A DNA stretch of 64,000 bases from assembly GCA_016791385.1 (NCBI GenBank), contig JAEUMR010000040.1, positions 1-64,000 on the forward strand, read 5' to 3'. This document shows positions 55,117 to 63,268 of this stretch, in pieces. The DNA comes from Hyphomonadaceae bacterium (GTDB lineage Bacteria; Pseudomonadota; Alphaproteobacteria; Caulobacterales; Aquidulcibacteraceae). The position numbers and the translations under genes are program-made. Each line of letters begins with the position of its first letter. The first letter of the stretch is position 1. The notes under the pieces were generated by a model, which worked only from the letters and a program-made list of their open reading frames with translations, searched no databases and was not told where the DNA came from.

Positions 55117-55977
55117 ATGGCAGAGGCGGTACGGCTCCCGGTTCGTGAGTGCGTCGGCGAGGCGCTGCGGTTCGCGGTCGACAATATCCGCTTCGTGGCG
55201 ATCATGGCGGGCGCCGGCGCGGGCGCGCTGGTGCTGCTGACCGGGCTTGCCCTGCTGGTTCCGCCGACGGGGATCGTCACCAGCGTGGCGGCCACCTTCG
55301 CGCGCGCTTTCGTGTACGCGGCGCTGATCGCGGCGGCGCTCTATGGCGCAGGCGCGGTGCGCACGCGGCTCGCTGGCGATGGCTGGCGGGTGTGGGCGTC
55401 GATGGCGATCGTCGCCTTCTTCCTGTTCATCGTCTTCTTCGTGCTGATGATCCCCGGCATGATCGTGCTCTTCTCCGGTCCGCTCGCGCCCTACGTGGGC
55501 GACCTGGAGGCGGCTGGGCAGGATCAGACGCGCGTCGTCGAAATCATGACCCGCTTTGCGCAGGAGCAGCCGCTGGCGGTGCTGCTGTTTGCGCTGTTCT
55601 ACGCGGTCATCTGGCTGCTGCTGACCTCGCGGCTCTATCTCGCCGCGCCCGCGAGCGTCGATCAGAACCGGGTGCTCACGTTCGAAACGTGGAAGTGGAC
55701 CAAGGGCGCGATGCTGCAGGTTACCTGGGCGCGCCTGATGTTGCTGGGGCCGGCTTATGTGCTGGTCAGCGCGCTCGACTATATCGTTGGCAGGCTCGCC
55801 GGCATCGACGCGTTCAATCCAGGCGCAGGTGCGGGTGTGGCGATCGGCAATCCGGCGCTGTTCCTGGGCTACGTTTTCGCCACCACCTTCATCACCCTGT
55901 TGGTCTATTCCTCGCTTGAGGCCGGGCTCTCCAGCGCGCTGTACAAAGCGCTGAAGCCAGCCGCGCCGCGGCAATGA
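55117..55977 (+). CDS. Multi-TM membrane protein, unknown function
   Basis: A 286-aa protein with about six hydrophobic helices and conserved-looking loops (LRFAVDNIRFVAIMAGAG, ETWKWTKGAMLQVTWAR). The layout recalls glycerophosphodiester-phosphodiesterase membrane-domain or DUF7544-like proteins, but I cannot assign a family. GGAGGTGAG precedes the ATG. It ends 10 bases from the convergent C45 gene. Confidence 0.78.
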   Translation: MAEAVRLPVRECVGEALRFAVDNIRFVAIMAGAGAGALVLLTGLALLVPPTGIVTSVAATFARAFVYAALIAAALYGAGAVRTRLAGDGWRVWASMAIVAFFLFIVFFVLMIPGMIVLFSGPLAPYVGDLEAAGQDQTRVVEIMTRFAQEQPLAVLLFALFYAVIWLLLTSRLYLAAPASVDQNRVLTFETWKWTKGAMLQVTWARLMLLGPAYVLVSALDYIVGRLAGIDAFNPGAGAGVAIGNPALFLGYVFATTFITLLVYSSLEAGLSSALYKALKPAAPRQ

Positions 55978-55987
55978 CGCGCATCGG

Positions 55988-57184
55988 CTAAGACAAGCCG
56001 AAGCTGCGCGGCGCCGAGCGGCGGATGCCGCCGCCGTGCTCGCCGAGGTAGAAGTCGATCTCGATCTTCCGGTCGGTGAGATCGTAGCAGGCGTACCAGA
56101 GCGTTCGTCCGGGATAGGTCTGGGTGACGTACTGGCCAGTCCCGACCGCGTCGGTGGCTGCAACGCAGCTATTGATGTCGCGGATTTGCTGGCGTGTGAG
56201 CGGCGCATCGTGTGCGCCTAGACGCTGTTGCAGCGCCGCCAATCTGCGTTGCGAGTTCTCCAGGGTGGCCTCTGGCGCGATCGGGGCGTGTTCGTGCAGC
56301 AGATGATTGGTGACGGGCAGCGGCGCACCGCTGCTTTCGATGATGAAGTGGCGGTTGCGGTTCGGCGAATATTCCCAGACGAAGCTGCGCCCGTGACGAT
56401 CGGCAATCAGATAATGGCATGGCGCAGCGACATAATATTGTTTCGCCGCCAGAAGCGCCTCCTTCGCCTCGTCAACGTCGGCGCATGTCTCAAGCAGGAA
56501 GCGCGGGATGTGCCCCTCCGAGAGGCCGACGCCAGGCCGGCCAAACGGCTCGATCAGCGCGCTTGCGGCCGTTTCGTTGTCATTGAGCAAAGCAACGCAA
56601 AGCCCCTCTGAATTGACGCCGTCCGTCAGCTGCCCCAGCAAATCGAACGCGCACATGCCGAGTGTCGGGTACCCATCGTCCGGGTGCAGCTCAAGCAGGA
56701 AGGGGCGCGCGCAATAGGGCCGCCGCTCGATAGGGCCGCCGTCATCGGCGAGCTTGTTGAGGCTGCCCCCACCCAGCGGCATGTCGGTGTGGCCTCCGAG
56801 CGTGTAGTCGAAATTGCGGCTGAGAATGGCGTGGCCATCGGCAGTGGCCTGCGGCGGATAGGCGATGCACGAGCAGCCCGGGACGCCAACGTCGTAGGCA
56901 AGGAACGAAAAGTCGCGCGTGTCGTCATCAAGCGTTGCGCCAAAGGCCGCCGCAACCCCGTGCATGCGCGCGAACAGGCTGGGCCAGTTGCGCGCGAGAA
57001 AGGCGCGCTGCGCGCGCGACATCATAGGCTCGGTCCAGGGTGTCTTGCGCACTGCAAGGTCATCGCGCGCGACGTCTGCTAACGCGCGGCCTATGGCATG
57101 ATTGGAACCGCGCAGAACGAGGTGACGAACGCTCATGAAGTCGCCGTCGCCGCCGGCGATGATGGTGTCCGATAGCAACGCCAA
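55988..57184 (-). CDS. C45 family autoproteolytic acyltransferase/hydrolase
   Basis: A 398-aa Ntn-hydrolase related to isopenicillin-N acyltransferase (peptidase C45). The predicted self-cleavage is Gly|Cys in DVGVPGCSCIAY; with the chosen start the Cys is residue 104, close to Cys 103 of the fungal enzyme. ILSRNFDYTLG and NSEGLCVALL are further family blocks. TTG 57184 has AGGAGA 7 bases upstream; ATG 57136 is the alternative. No signal peptide. It ends an operon with the epimerase, SDR and VOC genes, suggesting amide-bond hydrolysis in peptide breakdown. Confidence 0.88.
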   Translation of the reverse strand: MALLSDTIIAGGDGDFMSVRHLVLRGSNHAIGRALADVARDDLAVRKTPWTEPMMSRAQRAFLARNWPSLFARMHGVAAAFGATLDDDTRDFSFLAYDVGVPGCSCIAYPPQATADGHAILSRNFDYTLGGHTDMPLGGGSLNKLADDGGPIERRPYCARPFLLELHPDDGYPTLGMCAFDLLGQLTDGVNSEGLCVALLNDNETAASALIEPFGRPGVGLSEGHIPRFLLETCADVDEAKEALLAAKQYYVAAPCHYLIADRHGRSFVWEYSPNRNRHFIIESSGAPLPVTNHLLHEHAPIAPEATLENSQRRLAALQQRLGAHDAPLTRQQIRDINSCVAATDAVGTGQYVTQTYPGRTLWYACYDLTDRKIEIDFYLGEHGGGIRRSAPRSFGLS

Positions 57185-57218
57185 AAAACGATCTCCTGAA
57201 CTTCCGGCCGGCGCGCGC

Positions 57219-58205
57219 TTAACCCCAGAGACGCGGGTCGTATGGGCGCGCAACGACGCCGTTTTCGTAGATGAGGCCGTGCTCGATATCCTCAGCTTGC
57301 AGGAGCGGGCCATCGAGGTCTGCGAAGGCGCAGCGTTGCGCCAGCACCATCGCCGGCGCCATCGCCAACGAAGAGCCGGCCATGCAGCCCACCATGAGGC
57401 CAAAGCCCAACGCCTCGGCGCGATCGGCGAGCATAAGCGCCGCCGTAAGGCCGCCGGACTTGTCGAGCTTGATGTTGACGAACTGGAACCGGCCTATCGC
57501 GCGCTGCAGATCGTCCACGCCGTCGATGAGTTCATCGGCGCAAAGCGGCACTGGCGGCGTATAACCATCAAGCCCGGCTTCATCGCCAATAGGGATTGGC
57601 TGTTCAAGCAGCGCAACGCCAAGCGCGTGCAGCTCGGAGCCCAACGACTTGAGCAGATCCACACTCCAGGATTGGTTGGGGTCGACGATCAGCCGGGGAT
57701 TAGGCGCGCCGCGGCGCACGGCCCGGAGCGCCGCCAACGGATCGTGATGATCGACCTTGATCTTGAGGACGGCGAAATTGGCGTATCGCCGCGCGGTCGC
57801 TTCATAGTTTGCGATGTCGCGAATGCCGATCGTGAAATCGACGCTGACGGGGTTAGCCGCCACGCCAGCGAGATCGAACGCAGTTCGGCCCGAGCGCTTC
57901 GCTTCGAGATCCCAAAGCGCGGAATCGACGGCGAAACGCGCGCCGCCGGCGGGCAGGACAGCGAGCAGCTCTTGCCGTGTCAGGCCTGCCTCGATGCGCC
58001 CGCGCACGGCTTCGATCTGCGCGCGCATCGTTTCAGGCGTCTCGTCGTGATAAGAGACACCGCATGCTTCGCCGCGGCCGCGCAGGCCCGTCTCGTCGGT
58101 GAGATAGACATGCAGCGTCGGTTGCTCGGTTTGGACGCCGCGAGAGATCGCGAACGGCTCTCGCATCGGCCACGACTTGGCCTGCGTTTCCAGCTTGAGC
58201 TTCAC
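57219..58205 (-). CDS. Dipeptide epimerase (enolase superfamily)
   Basis: A 328-aa muconate-lactonizing-subgroup enzyme resembling L-Ala-D/L-Glu epimerase. The acid/base Lys pair is in VLKIKVDHHD (KxK) and NIKLDKSGGL. Metal ligands follow in IVDPNQSW, LLEQPIP and CADELIDG. GTG 58205 overlaps the SDR stop (GTGA). It inverts one residue of a dipeptide and would help use D-amino-acid-containing peptides. Its exact dipeptide is unknown. Confidence 0.9.
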   Translation of the reverse strand: MKLKLETQAKSWPMREPFAISRGVQTEQPTLHVYLTDETGLRGRGEACGVSYHDETPETMRAQIEAVRGRIEAGLTRQELLAVLPAGGARFAVDSALWDLEAKRSGRTAFDLAGVAANPVSVDFTIGIRDIANYEATARRYANFAVLKIKVDHHDPLAALRAVRRGAPNPRLIVDPNQSWSVDLLKSLGSELHALGVALLEQPIPIGDEAGLDGYTPPVPLCADELIDGVDDLQRAIGRFQFVNIKLDKSGGLTAALMLADRAEALGFGLMVGCMAGSSLAMAPAMVLAQRCAFADLDGPLLQAEDIEHGLIYENGVVARPYDPRLWG

Positions 58206-58990
58206 GAGCGCTGCTCGCCGAGGCTGCCGGCGTCGCCCAATTGCGAACCGCCGTCGCAATCGAGAATGGTTCCGGTGATGTAGGCGGCGCTGTCGCTGCA
58301 GAGGAAGGCGGCGCTCTCGGCCACCTCGCTGATCTCGCCGAAACGGCGCAGCGGAATGCGGTTCGTCACCGCTTTCGTGGCCGCCTCGCTTGGCGCCAGG
58401 CGCGCCATGCCCTCCGTGCCGGCGATCGGTCCCGGCGAAATGCCGTTCACGCGGACCCCTTCCGCTCCCCATTCCATGGCGAGGACGCGGATGAGTTGGT
58501 TGATGCCAGCCTTTGCGGCGCACGCATGCGCCTGCAACATCATTGGGTTCACCGCTTGCCCTGCGCTGATGGCAATCAGGGAAGCGCCGGGTTTGCGGAT
58601 AAGGTCGTAGCAGCCGCGAAAGACGTTGAAGGTGCCGTTGAGGTCGATGTCGACTACGGTGCGGAAGGCGTTGGCGGACAACGCCGCCACCGGCGCCAGA
58701 AAGTTGCCAGCCGCACCAGAGATGACGATGTCCATCGGGCCCCAGGCCGAGACGACGCTCTCCATCACGGCGCGCGTGGCTGCATAGTCGCGCACATCAC
58801 ATGAATGGCCTGTGGCCTGGCCGCCGATCGCCTCCGCCGCGGCCTGCGCCTTCTCAGGATTGCGGCCGGCGACGGCTACGCGCGCGCCGAGTTCGGCAAA
58901 GCGCTTGGCGATGCCAAGATTGATGCCGCTAGTGCCGCCGGCGATGAAGGCGACCTTGCCGGCCAGTATGCTATCCTTGAAAGCGCTCAT
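58202..58990 (-). CDS. SDR, 2,4-dienoyl-CoA reductase-like
   Basis: A 262-aa Rossmann oxidoreductase with NADP site [15 protein letters not shown] and [16 protein letters not shown]. The usual YxxxK is replaced by H-A-C-A-A-K ([15 protein letters not shown]), the pattern of 2,4-dienoyl-CoA reductases, which lack that Tyr. [17 protein letters not shown] also fits that group. ATG 58990 is used; ATG 59008 is an alternative. It probably reduces a conjugated dienoyl-CoA, though enoyl reductase relatives cannot be excluded. Confidence 0.87.
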   Translation of the reverse strand: MSAFKDSILAGKVAFIAGGTSGINLGIAKRFAELGARVAVAGRNPEKAQAAAEAIGGQATGHSCDVRDYAATRAVMESVVSAWGPMDIVISGAAGNFLAPVAALSANAFRTVVDIDLNGTFNVFRGCYDLIRKPGASLIAISAGQAVNPMMLQAHACAAKAGINQLIRVLAMEWGAEGVRVNGISPGPIAGTEGMARLAPSEAATKAVTNRIPLRRFGEISEVAESAAFLCSDSAAYITGTILDCDGGSQLGDAGSLGEQRS

Positions 58991-59011
58991 GCGTTGAATG
59001 TCTCCCATGTT

Positions 59012-59443
59012 TCAGTCGTCAGTGGCGAACAGGCTCGCCATGTCTCTGAACGCCTTGAATTCGAGGGGATTACCCGAAGGATCGAAAAAGAACATCGTCG
59101 CTTGCTCGCCAGCCTGGCCTTGGAAGCGGATGTGCGGCTCGATTTCGAATTTGACCTCTCGCGCCCTCAGACGCGCGGCCAGGGCCTCGAACTCATTCCA
59201 GCGTAACACTACGCCGAAATGAGGGATCGGAACGCGCTTGCCGTCAACTGAGCCATGATGGTTGCGCTCAATAGGCGCGTCGGTGTGGTGGGCGACGACC
59301 TGGTGACCGTAGAGATCGAAGTCGATCCATTCCCCGGTGCTCCTGCCTTCACGGCAGCCCAACGTCTCCCCGTAGAAGAGGCGGGCGGCGGCGAGGTCGT
59401 GCACGGGAAAGGCTACGTGGAATGGTGTGACGCCGTCTTGCAT
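59012..59443 (-). CDS. VOC superfamily protein
   Basis: A 143-aa protein with two beta-alpha-beta-beta-beta modules. Likely metal ligands are His in [11 protein letters not shown], His in [10 protein letters not shown] and Glu in [27 protein letters not shown] is a family marker. It may be a lyase, isomerase or dioxygenase; nothing decides. AAGGG lies upstream of ATG 59443. It is the first gene of the operon running to the C45 hydrolase, opposite the XRE regulator. Confidence 0.88.
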   Translation of the reverse strand: MQDGVTPFHVAFPVHDLAAARLFYGETLGCREGRSTGEWIDFDLYGHQVVAHHTDAPIERNHHGSVDGKRVPIPHFGVVLRWNEFEALAARLRAREVKFEIEPHIRFQGQAGEQATMFFFDPSGNPLEFKAFRDMASLFATDD

Positions 59444-59500
59444 GTCAGGCCCTTGCCAAGGGACCGGCGCATCATGCGTCCGGCCTGATCGTTCGCCTGT

Positions 59501-59535
59501 ATGATAAAAAGTTTCCGTATTGGCAACATGTATCA
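59501..59535. promoter_or_regulatory. Inverted-repeat operator candidate, XRE/VOC divergent region
   Basis: ATGATA (59501-59506) and TATCAT (59530-59535) are inverted copies in an AT-rich patch between two divergently transcribed operons. The position suits binding by the XRE-cupin regulator encoded 111 bases away. Confidence 0.45.
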
Positions 59536-59645
59536 TTCTGCTCTATTTCTTGTTCCGTTCTTGCCCGGCGGGGGCTCTCGGTGCTATTTTTCCGTTTGAG
59601 AAACAGGTATTTGGCTTCGCCCTGCGGAGCGAGAGGAGGCCGCTG

Positions 59646-60365
59646 GTGGTGGCGACAAAGGCGAAGCGGAAGACGGGCGCTCGGCCCGCTGAGCGCGAGA
59701 TGCCCAGTCTGACGGGCGAGTCCAATATCGGCGGACGCATCCGGCGTTTGCGCCGTGAGCGCAATATGAGCCTGCGTGACCTCAGCGCGCGCACCGATAT
59801 TTCAGTCTCAACGCTGTCTAAGATCGAAAACAATGTTGTCGATCTCACGTATCTGAAGGTCCTGACACTTGCCGAGGCGTTGAATGTCGATGTCGCGGAG
59901 CTGTTCGTGGCGCACCCGCAGCCAGCCTCGGCGCGATTGGCTACGGCTAGACGCACAGTCACACGGCGCGACAGCGGTGTTCGTCAATCGACGGAAAACT
60001 ACGATTGCGAATACCTGAGCGCCGAGATTTCAAAGAAGCGCATGATACCCGTGGTAGCGGCTGTGAAGGCGCGCTCCATCGAAGAGTTCGGCCCGTTTGC
60101 GCCGCACGAGGGTGAGGAATTTATCTACGTCCTCGAAGGCGCAATTGAGATCTACTCAGAGCATTACGAGCCGGTTCTCCTGAACGCGGGGGATTCGGTT
60201 TATCTCGATTGCACGATGGGCCACGGCATGGTGGCGCGTAGCGAGAAGACGCCAAAGGTGCTGTTCGTCTGCACTCATGCGCAGCCCGATTTCATCGCGC
60301 CGGAACACCAGAAGGCGCCCGCGGCGCCGATCGTTGCGCGCGCCAGTAAGCGCGGCGGCTCCTAG
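59646..60365 (+). CDS. XRE-family regulator with cupin domain
   Basis: A 239-aa repressor-type protein. The HTH lies at about residues 29-80 (GGRIRRLRRERNMSLRDLS then ISVSTLSKIENN). A C-terminal cupin (about 140-215) has PHEGEEFIYVLEGAIEIY and LNAGDSVYLDCTMGHGM. Such regulators sense small metabolites and control catabolic operons. GTG 59646 has AGGAGG 6 bases upstream. It is divergent from the VOC operon and overlaps the serine hydrolase stop by 4 bases. Confidence 0.92.
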   Translation: MVATKAKRKTGARPAEREMPSLTGESNIGGRIRRLRRERNMSLRDLSARTDISVSTLSKIENNVVDLTYLKVLTLAEALNVDVAELFVAHPQPASARLATARRTVTRRDSGVRQSTENYDCEYLSAEISKKRMIPVVAAVKARSIEEFGPFAPHEGEEFIYVLEGAIEIYSEHYEPVLLNAGDSVYLDCTMGHGMVARSEKTPKVLFVCTHAQPDFIAPEHQKAPAAPIVARASKRGGS

Positions 60366-61786
60366 ACGCCGGCGTTGATCTTTCTGAGCACGCCGAGTCC
60401 TAGCGTGTGTATCGCCACACCTTCATCGTCTTTGACGAAGCGGACTCGATTGATCTTGCGCGCGAGCGCGTGCATGCCGAGATACCGGCATTCGCCTTCA
60501 TAGACGCCGCCGCCAAGCGCGGTAAGGGACGCATCGAACACCCATCCATCCAATGCCTTGACCTGCAATGCGTCTCCGGCCTTCTCGATCACAAAAACAC
60601 CGTTGAGTGGATTGAAGTAGCGGCCGACGATCTCGTCTTCGCGAAGGTCGGCGCCACTCGAAGGTGAAAAGTGCTGCGCCACCATGGCCTGCATCGCTTC
60701 GTCCTCCTGTCGCTCGTGGTCCAGGAAGGTAGCGGCCCGGTCTTCGCCCGATTGTCCAATGAGCAGGTCGAGCACCGTATAGCCGATGGCACGGGCCGCG
60801 GCGCCGCGTGCGAGGTTGAGATAAACCGCGACGCCAGCGCGCTGCTTGGGGTTAAACACCGTGAAGCTGGCGACGCCGAACTCGCCGCCGTCATGCAGAT
60901 AAATCGGTCCAAGCGGAGTGTCGCGCGCCTGCCAGCCCATGCAATAGGCGATGAAAGTGTGGCCGAGCGCCGGCGCAGAAAGCGTCTGCGGACGGTGCAG
61001 TTCCGCCATCGCCTTCGAGGAAACCAGTTCGCGCCCGGAGAATCCTAGATGGAACGCCAGCCATTTTTCGGCGTCTCGAGCGCTCGAATAGATGCAGCTT
61101 TCGCCCATGCGGCCGCCGCAACGGGCGCTGCCGATCGTCCTGACCTCGCCGTCGATCAGAACATGAGGGTAGGCATGGTCTCGCTCACCAACGAGCACGC
61201 CTTCCTGCATAAAGGAGTCTTGCATGCCGAGTGGAGCGAAGATTTCGTCGCGCAGAATCTCACCGAAGGGTTTGCCCCGCTTTCGCTGCGCGATTTCAGC
61301 AAGAAGAGTGTAGGCGGGGTTCGAATAAGTGAACGCCTCCCGGAAGCCAGCGGCGGGCTCGAAGTAGCGGAAGCGATTGAGCAGAACATCAACGCCGAGT
61401 TCTGTATTGCGGCCCCAATACATGAGCCCTTCGCCCTTGAGCCCGAGCCGCATTGTCAGCAGGTCCCGTAGGGTCGCCATCTGCGTCGCGCATGCATCGT
61501 ATAGACGGAACTCGGGCAAATGGCTGGTGACTTTGTCGTCCCAATTCAGCAGGCCGCGATCGACTAGACGCGCGAACACGGTGGCGGTGTAGGCTTTCGA
61601 AAGCGAGGCAATCTGGAAGGTCGTCTCGGCGCCGACGGCGTCGCCCCCGCCCATGATCTTCTCGCCGAGCGGGAGCAGCAGCGTCCCGTCGTTTGAAACC
61701 GCGGCTATCGCCGCGCCCGGCACGCGCAATTGCCGGAGCAGCGGTGTGATCTTTTCGTGCAAGGCTTCTCGCGTGAGGCGGGGCAT
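60362..61786 (-). CDS. Serine hydrolase, class C beta-lactamase family
   Basis: A 474-aa protein. The beta-lactamase domain (about 1-340) has S-x-x-K in IASLSKAYTATV, Y-x-N in TYSNPAY and a late HDGGEFG in place of KTG. A separate C-terminal beta domain (about 370-474) follows. No signal peptide is seen, so it is cytoplasmic. MlrB of the microcystin pathway belongs to this superfamily. Located 14 bases after an M81 gene, it is a plausible linear-peptide hydrolase or D-aminopeptidase; no resistance role is implied. Confidence 0.88.
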   Translation of the reverse strand: MPRLTREALHEKITPLLRQLRVPGAAIAAVSNDGTLLLPLGEKIMGGGDAVGAETTFQIASLSKAYTATVFARLVDRGLLNWDDKVTSHLPEFRLYDACATQMATLRDLLTMRLGLKGEGLMYWGRNTELGVDVLLNRFRYFEPAAGFREAFTYSNPAYTLLAEIAQRKRGKPFGEILRDEIFAPLGMQDSFMQEGVLVGERDHAYPHVLIDGEVRTIGSARCGGRMGESCIYSSARDAEKWLAFHLGFSGRELVSSKAMAELHRPQTLSAPALGHTFIAYCMGWQARDTPLGPIYLHDGGEFGVASFTVFNPKQRAGVAVYLNLARGAAARAIGYTVLDLLIGQSGEDRAATFLDHERQEDEAMQAMVAQHFSPSSGADLREDEIVGRYFNPLNGVFVIEKAGDALQVKALDGWVFDASLTALGGGVYEGECRYLGMHALARKINRVRFVKDDEGVAIHTLGLGVLRKINAGV

Positions 61787-61800
61787 GGATGCGTCCTGAG

Positions 61801-63267
61801 CTATGCGCCGGTAAGGAGTGTGGTGTTCGGGTCCAACGGCCAGATCGGCCGCTGCAAGCGATGGTACGTGAAGCTTGAGAAATCGGTGCTCGAGCTGCCG
61901 GGGCCTGTCGCGTAGATGATCTCTTCGGCGAGGGGCTCGAACGTCGTGCGAAAATGTTGCGCGGATTTCACGACGACGAGCCGCTTCCTCGCGAGGTCGA
62001 TGCCGAGATCGGTGAAGCACTCGGGGCTGTGGGTCTGCTCGCGCAGGGAGGAGAGAACGACGTCAATGCCGCCGATGTCGATCTCCGCCGTGCGGGCGAG
62101 GGTTTGCTCTACGCCGAAGGCGAACTGCCGTGCGCGGGGGTTGAGCGCGAGGATGTGAGCCTCAACGTCCACAGGATCGCCTGAAAGCGGGCCGACCTTG
62201 CCGCCAATGCGGAGCGGAATACGGGCGCCAAGTCCGGCGGCGAAGGCGAACTCGACCGCGACGGGATCCCACAGCATCCCAAGGGCCGCGTTGCTGACGC
62301 CGCGTTCGAGAAGGCGACGAAGGATGTGCGTGGAATCGCTCGCGGCGCCGCCGCCGGCATTGTCTGAAGTGTCCGCCAGCACACACAGACCGCGCCTCGG
62401 CTGCAAGGCCTGATCGAGCGCGCTGTCGATCTCAAGGCGCGGTGCGGCGATGGCTTCGCGAAGGGAGAACAATTCTTCCGCAAGCGTCTGACTGAGGGTG
62501 TCCGCCAACGCGGCATCGTTATCCGTAACGACGATGATTCCGGCCCCCACCAAGGGCGCATCGATCCACGGAAAACCGTGCGTGATCGAGATGGAAAGCA
62601 CGCGGGGGTCACGCTCCAGCGCCATGACCTTGTCGATGAAGCCGCGCATGGGCTCGCGGGTTGTATGGAAGATGCCCATGATAGGCACGCGCCGCCAGCT
62701 CGTCACGGGTTGTGCGCGGCGCTGGACGCAGGCCTCAAGCACATCGAGCAGATCATTGGCGCGGTCGCCGAAATCGGTGTGCGGATATTCTTTGCACGCG
62801 ATGATGCAGGTCGCGTTGCCGATCATCTCGGCGCTGATGTTGGCGTGCAGATCGAGTTCGACGCCGATCGGGACGGTTGGGCCGACCAGCCGGCGCACCC
62901 GGGACAGAAGGTCACCTTCACAATCGATGCAGCCGCGCGAGGCCTGCGCGCCGTGCAGGAAGAGTGCGACGGCGTCTACCGGCAGCGCGGCTTCGAGGTC
63001 GGACAGGATTTCGTCGCGCAGCGCAGCATAGTCGGCATCGTTGATTGGCGCGCTGGGCGTCGCGACCGCGTGCAAGCCTTCAACCAAGTCGTAACCGCGC
63101 GCGACGGCTCTGGCGCCTATCACGCCCTCCACGGAACTAGTCTCGCGGCGCTTGCTTGCATCGCGGTGCGGGCGGTGAAGCAGCCCCTCGCGGAAATTGT
63201 CGAGATTGGTCGGGATCGGCGAGAAGCCGTTGGTTTCGTGTGCGAACGTGGCCGTAAACAGGCGCAT
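61801..63267 (-). CDS. M81 family metallopeptidase (MlrC-like)
   Basis: A 488-aa peptidase of the microcystinase C family. The N-terminal block is TFAHETNGFSP. ELDLHANIS and KEYPHTDFGDRA carry zinc ligands, and GFPWIDAPLVGAG and the C-terminal TSDNAGGGAASDSTHI are family blocks; the last differs from the usual DNPGGGAPGDST. Cytoplasmic. It lies 14 bases before the serine hydrolase and 1 base after a second M81 gene. Confidence 0.9.
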   Translation of the reverse strand: MRLFTATFAHETNGFSPIPTNLDNFREGLLHRPHRDASKRRETSSVEGVIGARAVARGYDLVEGLHAVATPSAPINDADYAALRDEILSDLEAALPVDAVALFLHGAQASRGCIDCEGDLLSRVRRLVGPTVPIGVELDLHANISAEMIGNATCIIACKEYPHTDFGDRANDLLDVLEACVQRRAQPVTSWRRVPIMGIFHTTREPMRGFIDKVMALERDPRVLSISITHGFPWIDAPLVGAGIIVVTDNDAALADTLSQTLAEELFSLREAIAAPRLEIDSALDQALQPRRGLCVLADTSDNAGGGAASDSTHILRRLLERGVSNAALGMLWDPVAVEFAFAAGLGARIPLRIGGKVGPLSGDPVDVEAHILALNPRARQFAFGVEQTLARTAEIDIGGIDVVLSSLREQTHSPECFTDLGIDLARKRLVVVKSAQHFRTTFEPLAEEIIYATGPGSSSTDFSSFTYHRLQRPIWPLDPNTTLLTGA

Positions 63268-63268
63268 C

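Noticed and set aside
60362-61786. A true beta-lactamase resistance gene
   Set aside because: No signal peptide, HDGGEFG instead of KTG, an extra C-terminal domain and peptidase neighbours point to a peptide or ester hydrolase.
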